From Amycolatopsis rifamycinica (lineage in GTDB: Bacteria; Actinomycetota; Actinomycetes; Mycobacteriales; Pseudonocardiaceae), in contig NZ_JMQI01000039.1 in assembly GCF_000695625.1 (NCBI RefSeq), positions 114,223 through 178,222 on the forward strand: a stretch of 64,000 nt of DNA. The letters are read 5' to 3'. Shown here piece by piece: positions 1-14,450 of the stretch. Within the stretch, counting starts at the first letter, position 1. Each line of letters opens with the position of its first letter. The notes beneath the pieces are model-generated. The model was not told the origin of the DNA. It was given only the letters and a program-made list of their open reading frames with translations, and did not search any database. The translations under genes and the position numbers were made by a program.

Positions 1-1
1 G

Positions 2-3337
<3,336 letters not shown>

Positions 3338-3346
3338 TCGCGAGCT

Positions 3347-3379
3347 GAGCTGGGCCCCACCTCCCGCGGGGCCCAGCTC
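3347..3379 (+). terminator. GC-rich hairpin between rpoB and rpoC
   Basis: A perfect 12-bp stem (3347-3358 with 3368-3379) and a 9-nt loop sit 10 nt after the rpoB stop. No U-tract follows, so it may be an attenuator, an RNA-processing site or a partial terminator rather than a full stop. rpoB and rpoC are normally co-transcribed. Confidence 0.5.
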
Positions 3380-3424
3380 GCCCGCCAACCCCTCTAGCCG
3401 AAACAACCCCAAGGGGATCTAGAC

Positions 3425-7336
<3,912 letters not shown>

Positions 7337-7346
7337 AGCTGAGTCA

Positions 7347-7392
7347 CACGGGAAAGGCCCCCGCCGGGTTTCCGGCGGGGGCCTTTCCCGTG
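7347..7392. terminator. strong bidirectional terminator after rpoC
   Basis: A perfect 21-bp inverted repeat (7347-7367 with 7372-7392) has a 4-nt GTTT loop. The stem carries A/T runs at its outer part, so both strands have a U-containing tail. It lies between the stop of rpoC (7336) and the stop of the convergent minus-strand oxidoreductase gene (7394), and can serve both. Confidence 0.85.
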
Positions 7393-7393
7393 C

Positions 7394-7849
7394 TCACGGC
7401 CGATCGCGGAAGCTGATGCGCATCAGCCGGCTGTCGGCCCAGTCTTCGAGCCGCGTCGGCCGGATGGTGCCGGGGTCGTGGGGCTGGTTGAGGTCCGCGA
7501 CGATCTCCGCCAGCACGGCCTGGCGTTCGGCCGGGTCGGTGACCGGCGTGGCCCGGGCCGGCAGATCGGCCCGGATGCCGTGCTTGAGGTGGAAGGTGAA
7601 GTCGGGATCGGCGAGGAGGTTCGCGTACCAGCCGGTCGCGGCACCGCCGGCGCCGCTGCACAGGTACGTCTCGCCCGCGGCTCGGTAGAAGAAGATCTCG
7701 ATGCGGCGTGCCCGGCCGGTGCGGCGCCCCCGCGTCGTGATGTCGATGATCCGTTCCCCGGTGCCCGCGGCGGGGGTGATCTCGATGGCTCGCCGGAGGG
7801 GGCCGGGCAGGTGGGCCGACGACGACCCGGCCGGGTCCGGACTGCTCAT
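7394..7849 (-). CDS. deazaflavin-dependent (Ddn-type) nitroreductase-family protein
   Basis: A 151-aa protein of the split-barrel family that includes the F420-dependent nitroreductase Ddn (DUF385). The family signature is visible in the core: an ITTRGRRTGRARR strand with basic residues, the GETYLCSGAGG strand, and WYANLLADPD near the middle. The ATG at 7849 was chosen because it overlaps the stop of the upstream dehydrogenase gene (ATGA), which implies translational coupling. Longer upstream readings in this frame run through the dehydrogenase gene and are not real. The likely role is F420H2- or flavin-dependent reduction of a small or lipophilic substrate. The substrate is unknown. Confidence 0.85.
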   Translation of the reverse strand: MSSPDPAGSSSAHLPGPLRRAIEITPAAGTGERIIDITTRGRRTGRARRIEIFFYRAAGETYLCSGAGGAATGWYANLLADPDFTFHLKHGIRADLPARATPVTDPAERQAVLAEIVADLNQPHDPGTIRPTRLEDWADSRLMRISFRDRP

Positions 7850-8625
7850 GCGGCTTCGGCCTGGAGGGCGGGGCCGAGGAGGAGCCCGCCGTCGATGACG
7901 TACTCCGACCCCGTGACGAACGACGCGTCCGACGACGTGAGGAACAGGAGCAGCCGGGTGACGTCGGCGGGCTCCCCGAGCCGGGGGATGGCGAACGGCT
8001 CGGGTGAGTAGAACTCGGCGATGGCCGCGGTGGCGCCGGCGGCCGGTTCGTGGATGAACGGCGTCGAGATCACGCCGGGGTGGATGGTGTTCACGCGGAT
8101 GTGGTCCCGGCCGAGCTCGAGTGCCGCAGTCTGGGTGAGGCCTCGCACGGCCCACTTGCTGGCGACGTAGGGCGCGTAGTGCGCGGTGCCGCCCAGACCC
8201 ATCGTCGAGGCGATGTTGACGATGGCTCCCCCTGCCGCGCGGCGCAGAGCCGGGGCCGCGGCCTTGATGCCGAGGAACGTCCCGGTGAGGTTGATGTCGA
8301 GGATGCGCGACCAGGTGGCCTGGTCGGTGTTCTCGATCGTGGCCGGCGGGTTCTGCACGCCCGCGTTGTTGACGAGCACGTTCAGGCCGCCGAAGGCGCT
8401 CTCGGCGGCCAGCACGGCGGCGGACCACGAGCTCTCGTCGGTGACGTCGAGGCGGACGAAGCGCGCGCGAGTCCCGAGCTCGCCGGCGAGGGCGGCGCCG
8501 CGGTCCGCGTCGATGCCGCCGATGACGACGTTCGCTCCCTCCGCGTGGAAGGCGCGCACGTGGCTCGAGCCCTGGCCGCCGGTCCCTCCGGTCACCAGCA
8601 CGGTCTGGTTGTCGAAGCGGGGCAT
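7846..8625 (-). CDS. short-chain dehydrogenase/reductase (classical SDR)
   Basis: A 259-aa classical SDR with an NAD(P)-binding Rossmann fold. It has TGGTGGQG at residues 12-19, NNAG at 86-89 and the catalytic residues Ser140, Tyr153 and Lys157 (YVASK). The SDR substrate loop and the family-typical C-terminus with VTGSEYVIDGG are present, so the enzyme looks active. The ATG at 8625 is preceded by a good GGAGGA ribosome-binding site. The ORF can be read further upstream, but that part crosses the divergent regulatory region. The gene is co-transcribed with the Ddn-type gene (4-nt overlap) and is divergent from a TetR regulator, which probably controls it. The substrate cannot be read from the sequence; steroid or alcohol oxidation is typical of the family. 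Confidence 0.92.
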   Translation of the reverse strand: MPRFDNQTVLVTGGTGGQGSSHVRAFHAEGANVVIGGIDADRGAALAGELGTRARFVRLDVTDESSWSAAVLAAESAFGGLNVLVNNAGVQNPPATIENTDQATWSRILDINLTGTFLGIKAAAPALRRAAGGAIVNIASTMGLGGTAHYAPYVASKWAVRGLTQTAALELGRDHIRVNTIHPGVISTPFIHEPAAGATAAIAEFYSPEPFAIPRLGEPADVTRLLLFLTSSDASFVTGSEYVIDGGLLLGPALQAEAA

Positions 8626-8643
8626 GGGTGTTCCTCCGGTAGG

Positions 8644-8708
8644 TGGTGAGCCGGTCGACTCACCATGCTCCCGACAGTAGGTCGGCCGCAGTGGCGAGTC
8701 AAGCCACT
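8644..8708. promoter_or_regulatory. putative TetR operator sites in divergent SDR/tetR promoter region
   Basis: Two inverted repeats lie between the divergent genes. The first is TGGTGAG-8 nt-CTCACCA at 8644-8665. The second is AGTGGC-7 nt-GCCACT at 8690-8708. A shared half-site of the form (G/C)ACTCACC occurs beside both. This is the usual layout for a TetR repressor that controls both its own gene and the divergent dehydrogenase pair. Binding is inferred from position and symmetry only. Confidence 0.5.
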
Positions 8709-8727
8709 CACCTCGTATGCTCGGGCC

Positions 8728-9366
8728 ATGAGCCGGGTCGTGCCGACGTATCACCAGCGCGTCGCCCAGGAGAAGCGCGCGCTGATCGTGACGGCCGCGA
8801 CGGCGCTGTTCCTCGAGCTGGGCTACGACCGGACGTCGCTGGCGCGGATCGCGGAGCGCTCGGGCGTTTCGCGGGCCACCTTGTTCAAGCAGTTCCCGAC
8901 CAAGGCGGCGCTGTTCGACGCCATCGTGACCGAAGCCTGGTCGACCGCCGAGGAGGAGGATCCGCCGCCGGCGGGCAACGTCGCCGACGGGCTCGGCGTC
9001 CTCGGCCGCCGGTACGCCGCGCTGCTGGGCCGGACCCGGATGACCGACCTGTTCCGGATCGTCATCGCCGAGCTGCCGCGGTTCCCCGAGCTGGCCCAGG
9101 CGCAGTTCGTCCACGGGAAGATGCCGTACTTCGAGTCCGTGCGCAGCTACCTGCTGGCCGAGCGCGCGGCGGGAACGGTGCGGATCGACGACGTGGACCT
9201 CGCCGCCACCCAGTTCCTCGGCATGATCTCCAACTACGTCTTCTGGCCGACCCTCCTGGTGCCGGGCTGGGAGGTCAGTGCCGAACGCGTCGCCGAGGTG
9301 GTCGACGAGGCCGTCCGCACCACCGCCGCCCGGTACGCCACGCCGGGACCGTCCACTCAGGACTGA
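8728..9366 (+). CDS. TetR/AcrR-family transcriptional repressor
   Basis: A 212-aa TetR-type regulator. The N-terminal helix-turn-helix is clear (RALIVTAATALFLELGYDRTSLARIAERSGVSRATLFKQFPTK, about residues 18-60), followed by an all-helical ligand-binding domain. The ATG at 8728 gives the normal short lead before the first DNA-binding helix; in-frame codons further upstream (8665) would extend into the operator region. It is divergent from the SDR/Ddn pair, with two inverted repeats between them, so it probably represses those genes and is released by their substrate or a related compound. Confidence 0.92.
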   Translation: MSRVVPTYHQRVAQEKRALIVTAATALFLELGYDRTSLARIAERSGVSRATLFKQFPTKAALFDAIVTEAWSTAEEEDPPPAGNVADGLGVLGRRYAALLGRTRMTDLFRIVIAELPRFPELAQAQFVHGKMPYFESVRSYLLAERAAGTVRIDDVDLAATQFLGMISNYVFWPTLLVPGWEVSAERVAEVVDEAVRTTAARYATPGPSTQD

Positions 9367-9381
9367 GGAGGCGCTTTTCGT

Positions 9382-10167
9382 TCAGCGCAGGCTTCCCCGG
9401 GACACCGGGAAGTCGAAGTACGTGTCCGGGAACGGTTCGCCGTTCAGCGTGAAGTGCCACCACTCCTCGGGCAGGTTGCGGAACCCCGCCGCGGCCATCG
9501 TCGAGCGCAGCAGGTCGCGGTGCTGCCGGGCGGCACCGGTGACGGCCGGGTTGTCGGTGTGGGCGAGCGGGTCGAAGCAGTCGTAGCCGGTGCCCATGTC
9601 GACGGTGTTGTCCGGGAACCGCTGCTCCCGCGGCGCGAAGCACGGGACGAGCGGCTCGCCAGGAACGTAGGGCCGCTGGACCGGCGGCGGGATGCGGACC
9701 AGCGTCAGGTCCATGGTGCTGCCGCGGCTGTGCCCGGACTTCTCGGCGATGTACCCGTCGGCGAAGAGGCGGTCCTTGGCGACGTTGGGGTAGAACTCCG
9801 CCTTCATCTTCTCGTCCGCGAGGTCCTTCGCCCACCGCACGAAGTGGTCGACGGCGCGCTGCGGCCGGTAGCAGTCGTACACCTTGAGCGTGTAGCCCCG
9901 CCGGACCAGCTGGGCCTGCGCCTCCCGCAGGCCCTCGGCGGCCTGCCGGGTCAGGATGCACAGCGGCCGGCGGTACCCGTCGATCCGGCGGCCGACGAAG
10001 TTGTGCCGCGTGTCGTAGCGGATTTCCTGCAGGATCGACGGTGCGACGTCGGAGAGCGCGACGAAGGCGCCGGACGTGCCGGCCTGGGCGGGGGTGGGGA
10101 CGGCGAGACCGGCCGTCGCGGCGAGGGTGACGGCGAGGGCGCGCACCCGGCGAGTGAAGATCGGCAT
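9382..10167 (-). CDS. secreted VanX-type D-alanyl-D-alanine dipeptidase (M15 family)
   Basis: A 261-aa zinc dipeptidase of the M15D/VanX family. A signal peptide (residues 1-29, RR pair then a hydrophobic core, cleavage near AQA) precedes the catalytic domain. Zinc ligands are seen in SGHSRGSTMD (His146, Asp153) and in PEEWWHF (His238), with the general base Glu just before the tryptophans. The typical DCYRPQRAVDHF motif is at about 98-109. VanX of resistance clusters is cytoplasmic and lacks such a leader. This one should act outside the membrane, probably in wall D-Ala recycling rather than in vancomycin resistance, and no vanH or vanA lies nearby. It is convergent with tetR, 15 nt away. 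Confidence 0.9.
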   Translation of the reverse strand: MPIFTRRVRALAVTLAATAGLAVPTPAQAGTSGAFVALSDVAPSILQEIRYDTRHNFVGRRIDGYRRPLCILTRQAAEGLREAQAQLVRRGYTLKVYDCYRPQRAVDHFVRWAKDLADEKMKAEFYPNVAKDRLFADGYIAEKSGHSRGSTMDLTLVRIPPPVQRPYVPGEPLVPCFAPREQRFPDNTVDMGTGYDCFDPLAHTDNPAVTGAARQHRDLLRSTMAAAGFRNLPEEWWHFTLNGEPFPDTYFDFPVSRGSLR

Positions 10168-10214
10168 CCCTCTCGTCTAGCAGCCGGGCGCCCGGAACTC
10201 AGCCGCCCTTCGGG

Positions 10215-10715
10215 TCACGACCAGCCTTCCGAGGTCGTCGCGCGCAGGAAGTCGTCGGACGGCGGCTGCACCGGCCGTCCCTCGAACTGCGTCGACAGCA
10301 CCACCGACGACCGCAGCTCGCCGTGCTTGCCCAGCCGTTCCAGCAGGCCCTCGAAGTGCTCGAGGGACGCGGCCCGGATCTTCAGCATGGTGCAGTGGTC
10401 GCCACTGAGCCGGTGGATCTCGACGACCTCCGGGTAGTCCTCCGACTTCGACGTCTTCAGCAGGCAGCTGCTCAGCGCGCAGCGCATCTCGACGAACGCC
10501 CGCAGCGGCTGGCCCGCGCGCCGCGCGTCGACCTGGGCGCGGTAGCCGGTGATCACCCCGGTCTCTTCGAGCCGCCGCACCCGCTCGGCCACCGCCGGCG
10601 CCGACAGGTTGATCCGTCGGCCGAGCTCCTTGAACGACAACCGCCCGTCGGCCTGCAGCAGCTCCAGCAGCCGCCAGTCGACGTCGTCCAGCGTCTTTTC
10701 CGAACGCAAGGTCAT
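10215..10715 (-). CDS. Lrp/AsnC-family transcriptional regulator
   Basis: A 166-aa regulator with an N-terminal winged helix-turn-helix (LDDVDWRLLELLQADGRLSF..., then INLSAPAVAERVRRLEETGVI) and a C-terminal RAM-type ligand-binding domain. A first ATG at 10724 adds three residues, but the AAGGAAG ribosome-binding site directly abuts it. The ATG at 10715 has the correct 9-nt spacing and is preferred. The gene is divergent from an MFS transporter starting 96 nt away, a common arrangement in which an Lrp-type protein controls an amino-acid or drug exporter. Confidence 0.9.
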   Translation of the reverse strand: MTLRSEKTLDDVDWRLLELLQADGRLSFKELGRRINLSAPAVAERVRRLEETGVITGYRAQVDARRAGQPLRAFVEMRCALSSCLLKTSKSEDYPEVVEIHRLSGDHCTMLKIRAASLEHFEGLLERLGKHGELRSSVVLSTQFEGRPVQPPSDDFLRATTSEGWS

Positions 10716-10810
10716 GGCCCCCATCTTCCTTCCGAAGCGGGGGCCGGGCGAGCGAAATCCCGTTCATCGTCCCTTCGAACGACGGCCGGATTTCCCTAAC
10801 GTTGCTGCTC

Positions 10811-11992
10811 ATGGGGATATCGGAGGTGACCGGCCGGACCCGGTCCATGGGGGCGCTGTTCGCGGGCGTCGCGCTGCTCAACACGGCCATGGTCGGCCTG
10901 ACGACCGCGGCCACGCTGATCGTCGCCGCCGGCAGCGGCGCGGCCTGGAGCGGACTGCCGAGCGTGGCGAGCGTGCTCGGCACCGCGGGTGGCGCGTTCG
11001 GCGCCGGACTGCTGCTGCCGGTCCACGGCCGCCGCCGCGTCCTGGTGTGCGGGTACGGCGTCGCGGCGCTCGGCTCGCTGGTCGCGTTCACCGGCGCGCT
11101 GGCGACGGCGGTGCTGCCGCTGCTGCTGGGCATCCTGCTCGTCGGCGTGGGCAACGGCGGCGCCCAGCTGTCCCGCTACCTCGCCGCGGACCTCTACCCG
11201 CAGGAACGCCGGGGCCGCGCGCTGGCCACCGTCGTCTGGGCCGGGACGGTCGGCGCGCTCGCCGGCCCGGCGCTGATGGCGCCCGCCGCCGACGCCGCCA
11301 CCGGGTTCGGCTGGCCGTCGCTGTCCGGGCCGGTCGCGGTCGCCGTGCTCGCCACGGCGGGCGCGGCACTGGCGGCGGCCCTCCTGCCGCGGCACATCCC
11401 GCTGCCGCGGGAAAAGCCGGTGACCGCGGCACGCGGGCCGGTGCGCTCGCCCGCCGTCGTGCGGCCGCTGGTCGCGATGGTCGCCGCGCAGCTGGCCATG
11501 GTCGCGGTGATGACCATGACGCCGTTGCAGCTGCAGAGCCACGGGCACGGCCTCGACGCCGTCGGCTGGGTGCTGAGCGCGCACATGATCGGCATGTTCG
11601 CGCTGGCGCCGCTGTCCGGCCGGATCGCCGACCGCTGGGGCCCGGCCGTGGCGGTCAACGCGGGCCTCGGCGTGCTGGCCCTGGCGACGGCGACCGCGCT
11701 CGCGGCCCCGACCGCGCACACGTCCGGGCTGCCGGTGGCGCTGTTCCTGCTCGGCTACGGCTGGAACCTGGTGTTCGTCGGCGGGAGCGCGCAGCTGAGC
11801 CGCGACCTCGCCCCGGAGACGCGCAGCCGGGTGCAGGGGACGGTGGACGCGGTCGTGTGGTCGGCCTCCGCGCTGGCCGGCCTGGGCTCCGGGCAGCTGT
11901 TCGCGGGCGGCGGGTACGGGCTCGTCGCGGTCGTCGGCGGGGTGCTGGCTCTGGTCCCGCTGGTGCTGCTCGTGCCCCGTGACGGCCGGTAG
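10811..11992 (+). CDS. major facilitator superfamily transporter
   Basis: A 393-aa integral membrane protein with about 12 hydrophobic segments. The MFS A-like loop (LPVHGRRRVLVCGYG) lies between helices 2 and 3, and its counterpart (LSGRIADRWGPAVAV) lies in the second half. The ATG at 10811 was chosen; an in-frame TTG three codons upstream is possible. It is probably a proton-driven drug or metabolite exporter. Its substrate is unknown, and the divergent Lrp/AsnC gene is its probable regulator. Confidence 0.9.
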   Translation: MGISEVTGRTRSMGALFAGVALLNTAMVGLTTAATLIVAAGSGAAWSGLPSVASVLGTAGGAFGAGLLLPVHGRRRVLVCGYGVAALGSLVAFTGALATAVLPLLLGILLVGVGNGGAQLSRYLAADLYPQERRGRALATVVWAGTVGALAGPALMAPAADAATGFGWPSLSGPVAVAVLATAGAALAAALLPRHIPLPREKPVTAARGPVRSPAVVRPLVAMVAAQLAMVAVMTMTPLQLQSHGHGLDAVGWVLSAHMIGMFALAPLSGRIADRWGPAVAVNAGLGVLALATATALAAPTAHTSGLPVALFLLGYGWNLVFVGGSAQLSRDLAPETRSRVQGTVDAVVWSASALAGLGSGQLFAGGGYGLVAVVGGVLALVPLVLLVPRDGR

Positions 11993-12053
11993 CCGGACCG
12001 TTGTCGGCAAATGTCTCGTCGCCGCGGCCGCGGCGACGCGGCCAAGATGGGCC

Positions 12054-12695
12054 GTGGCTGACTCTGTGCCCTTCACGGACAACTTCTCGGACCTCTCGAA
12101 CACGCAGGGGTACCAGTTCGAATTCCGCTGCGAGCGCTGTGGCAACGGGTTCCGCTCCGCCTTCCAGCGCGACAACGTCGAGACGGGCCGAAGCGTGCTC
12201 CGCGCGGTGGGTTCGTTCTTCGGCGGCACGCTGCGCGACCTGAGCTATTCGGCCGACCAGTGGCGCTACGACCGCGCGACGAACTCGCCGGCCAAGGACC
12301 GGGCCCTGGCGGCGGCGGTGGCGGAGATCACCCCGAGCTTCCGCCAGTGCCGCGGCTGCGGCGACTGGATGTGCCACAGCCAGTGCTGGAACGAGGAGAT
12401 CGGCCAGTGCCTGCGCTGCTCGCCCAGCGTCACCGAGGAGATCTCGCGCGCCCAGGCGGCGGCCCAGCGCGACCAAATCTGGGACAAGGCCCGCGAGCAG
12501 GACTGGACGGCGGGCCTGGACGTCGGCACGCGAGCGAAGGTCACCTGCCCGGGCTGCGGCCTGAAGACGGACGGCGGCAAGTTCTGTTCGTCGTGCGGCA
12601 CGTCGCTGGCGCTGAAGGTGACCTGCGGTGGTTGCGGCAGCGAGAGCGGCAAGCCGGGAGCGCTGTTCTGCTCGGATTGCGGCGCCAAGCTCTGA
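12054..12695 (+). CDS. multi-zinc-ribbon protein of unknown function
   Basis: A 213-aa soluble protein with many paired cysteines: C26/C29, C99/C102, C119/C122, then two canonical zinc ribbons at the C-terminus (C165/C168 with C178/C181, and C191/C194 with C206/C209). The middle part is helical and charged. The GTG at 12054 (VADSVPFTDNF) is favoured; the frame stays open to 11979, but that part overlaps the end of the MFS gene. Proteins of this build are common in actinobacteria, often without a known role. Zinc binding is near certain; nucleic-acid or protein binding is only a guess. Confidence 0.8.
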   Translation: MADSVPFTDNFSDLSNTQGYQFEFRCERCGNGFRSAFQRDNVETGRSVLRAVGSFFGGTLRDLSYSADQWRYDRATNSPAKDRALAAAVAEITPSFRQCRGCGDWMCHSQCWNEEIGQCLRCSPSVTEEISRAQAAAQRDQIWDKAREQDWTAGLDVGTRAKVTCPGCGLKTDGGKFCSSCGTSLALKVTCGGCGSESGKPGALFCSDCGAKL

Positions 12696-12882
12696 GCCGA
12701 GTCCTCCGGAAACCGGGGTTTACCCGCCCTTTCCCACGAATTCCGTCACCGGCGCCCGAGTCCTTTTCCGGGCGTCGACAAACCGCCTCCGACCCGGGTA
12801 TTTGTCTAGGGTGCGCGAGGGGGGCTCGCGGGCACGGAACCGGATCGGCGGTCGTTCCGGGACTCGTGGAGGAGGGTGCGGC

Positions 12883-13605
12883 GTGGCGGCCGACGGTGCG
12901 GGCGAACACAACGCGGAATGGCCCGGTGGCACGGTCATGTCCCGGTTGCCGGGTGCGCTGGCCGAGGAACTGCTGAGACTGGGGAGCCCCAAACCGTGCT
13001 CCGCCGGGACCGTGCTGCTGCACCAGGGCGAGCCGAGCACGCACGTTTTCCTGCTGGGGCACGGGAAGCAGCCCCGGTTGGCGTGCGTGAAGGTCACCGC
13101 GGCGGACCGGAACGGCACGGAAAGCCTGCTGGGCATCAGGGTGAGCGGTGACCTCGTCGGCGAGATGGGCGTGCTGCGCGACGGTCCTCGCGCGGCCACG
13201 GTGACGGCGTGCCGGGCGATGACGGTGCACCGGATCCCGCTGGAGCACTTCCGGCACTTCCTGCGGCGCCGGGAAGAAGCCTGGCGGGTGGTCTGCCACA
13301 TGATCGCCGACCGGCTCGACTGGGCGAACCGCCGCCGGCTCGACTTCGCCGGGTACGACACGACGGTGCGGCTCGCCCGCGTCCTGGTCGAACTGGCCGA
13401 GCGCCACGGTGCGCCGGGTGAAGCCGGGATCCGGCTCGGGATCCAGCTTTCGCAGCCGGAATTCGGCAAGCTGATCGGGGCGGGCCGGGACGCGATCCAA
13501 TTGGCTGTCCGTCAATTGAAGGTGAAGAACTACATCGCGTACCGATACCGGACAGTAACCATTCTTGACCTGATCGGACTAGCGAAGTTCGCTGATCCTG
13601 ACTAA
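12883..13605 (+). CDS. Crp/Fnr-family transcriptional regulator with cNMP-binding domain
   Basis: A 240-aa protein. The N-terminal cyclic-nucleotide-binding barrel (about 25-135) holds a near-canonical phosphate-binding cassette: Gly93-Glu94, then Pro102-Arg103-Ala104-Ala105. It therefore looks able to bind cAMP or cGMP. A long dimerisation helix and a Crp-type helix-turn-helix (about 189-212, SQPEFGKLIGAGRDAI) follow. The GTG at 12883 follows a strong GGAGGAGGG ribosome-binding site. The gene lies 92 nt upstream of a cyclase-like gene on the same strand. Regulator and enzyme may thus form one cyclic-nucleotide circuit, but this is inferred from position. A TAGGGT -10-like hexamer is at 12807-12812. 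Confidence 0.88.
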   Translation: MAADGAGEHNAEWPGGTVMSRLPGALAEELLRLGSPKPCSAGTVLLHQGEPSTHVFLLGHGKQPRLACVKVTAADRNGTESLLGIRVSGDLVGEMGVLRDGPRAATVTACRAMTVHRIPLEHFRHFLRRREEAWRVVCHMIADRLDWANRRRLDFAGYDTTVRLARVLVELAERHGAPGEAGIRLGIQLSQPEFGKLIGAGRDAIQLAVRQLKVKNYIAYRYRTVTILDLIGLAKFADPD

Positions 13606-13697
13606 CGAACCGGTGCAGATCGCGGAATTTTCCGGAGTCTTGGTCACGGAGTGCAGGCAGACTCTCCGCTCATCTCCTACCGGCTCCGAAAAGGACA

Positions 13698-14450
13698 ATG
13701 ACCTTGGCTCGCGGCAGCGATTTTTCCCGTCATCTGCTTGTTTCCATGGACGTACAGGGCTACGGCGGCCGGGACGACCGGCAGCACGCTTCGATCCAGT
13801 CCGGCCTGCTGGCCGTGGCGGACACCGCCGCCCTCCGGTGCGGCCTCGACCGGGACAGCTGGCACCGGCAGGGCGCCGGCGACGGCGAACTGGCGATCCT
13901 CCCGGTGGGCACGCCCGAACCGGCCGTCGTGGACGACTACGTCCGCGAGCTGGCCGCGGCGCTCGCCGACCACAACCACGACCTCGCGGCCGAAGCCCGG
14001 ATGCGCATCCGGATCGCGATCCACCACGGGGTGGCGATGCCCGGCGCGAACGGCTGGACGGGGCAGGGGGTCGTGGGCGTGAGCCGCCTCGTCGACAGCG
14101 CGCCCGTCCGCGGCGCCCTCCACGCGTTCCCGGACGCCGACCTCGCCGTGATCGTCTCGCGGCAGATCCACACCGACGTCGTGGCCCAGCGCCACACCTC
14201 GCTGAAGCCCGGCGAGTTCCGGGAAGTGGTGGTGCGGCAGAAGGAATTCACCGACGTGGCCTGGCTCCGGGTCCCCGGTCACGACGTGCACGGTGCCCGG
14301 CTCTCCGCCGATCCGCCGGAGCGCCCGCCCGCGCCCGGCACCGCGCCCGTCCCCGCCGCCGGGCACACCTACCGCGCGGACGCGATGACCGTCGTGAACG
14401 GAAGCGTCGACGCGACGAACGCGGTCTTCGGGATCAAGTACGGCTCATGA
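13698..14450 (+). CDS. divergent class III nucleotide-cyclase-like protein with C-terminal homotypic motif
   Basis: A 250-aa protein. The core resembles a class III cyclase. The first strand has SMDVQGYG with the first metal Asp at 18. A GDGELAILP hairpin has the second metal Asp at 62. An IRIAIHHG strand and GQGVVGVSRLVDSA with Arg129 follow. The Asn that normally precedes that Arg (VNxAAR) is replaced by Val, so activity may be altered or absent. After a Pro-rich linker the last 20 residues hold NGSVDATNAVFGI (234-246), which matches, without gaps, a motif at the N-terminus of the next protein. The ATG at 13698 has an AAAAGGA upstream. The stop overlaps the next start (ATGA). I infer a signalling enzyme or sensor paired with the ATPase. 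Confidence 0.75.
   Translation: MTLARGSDFSRHLLVSMDVQGYGGRDDRQHASIQSGLLAVADTAALRCGLDRDSWHRQGAGDGELAILPVGTPEPAVVDDYVRELAAALADHNHDLAAEARMRIRIAIHHGVAMPGANGWTGQGVVGVSRLVDSAPVRGALHAFPDADLAVIVSRQIHTDVVAQRHTSLKPGEFREVVVRQKEFTDVAWLRVPGHDVHGARLSADPPERPPAPGTAPVPAAGHTYRADAMTVVNGSVDATNAVFGIKYGS

Noticed and set aside
13613..14446. N-terminal extension of the ATPase frame through the cyclase gene
   Set aside because: It runs antiphase to the clear cyclase-like gene and is Arg/Pro-rich noise; the ATG at 14447 with ATGA overlap is better.
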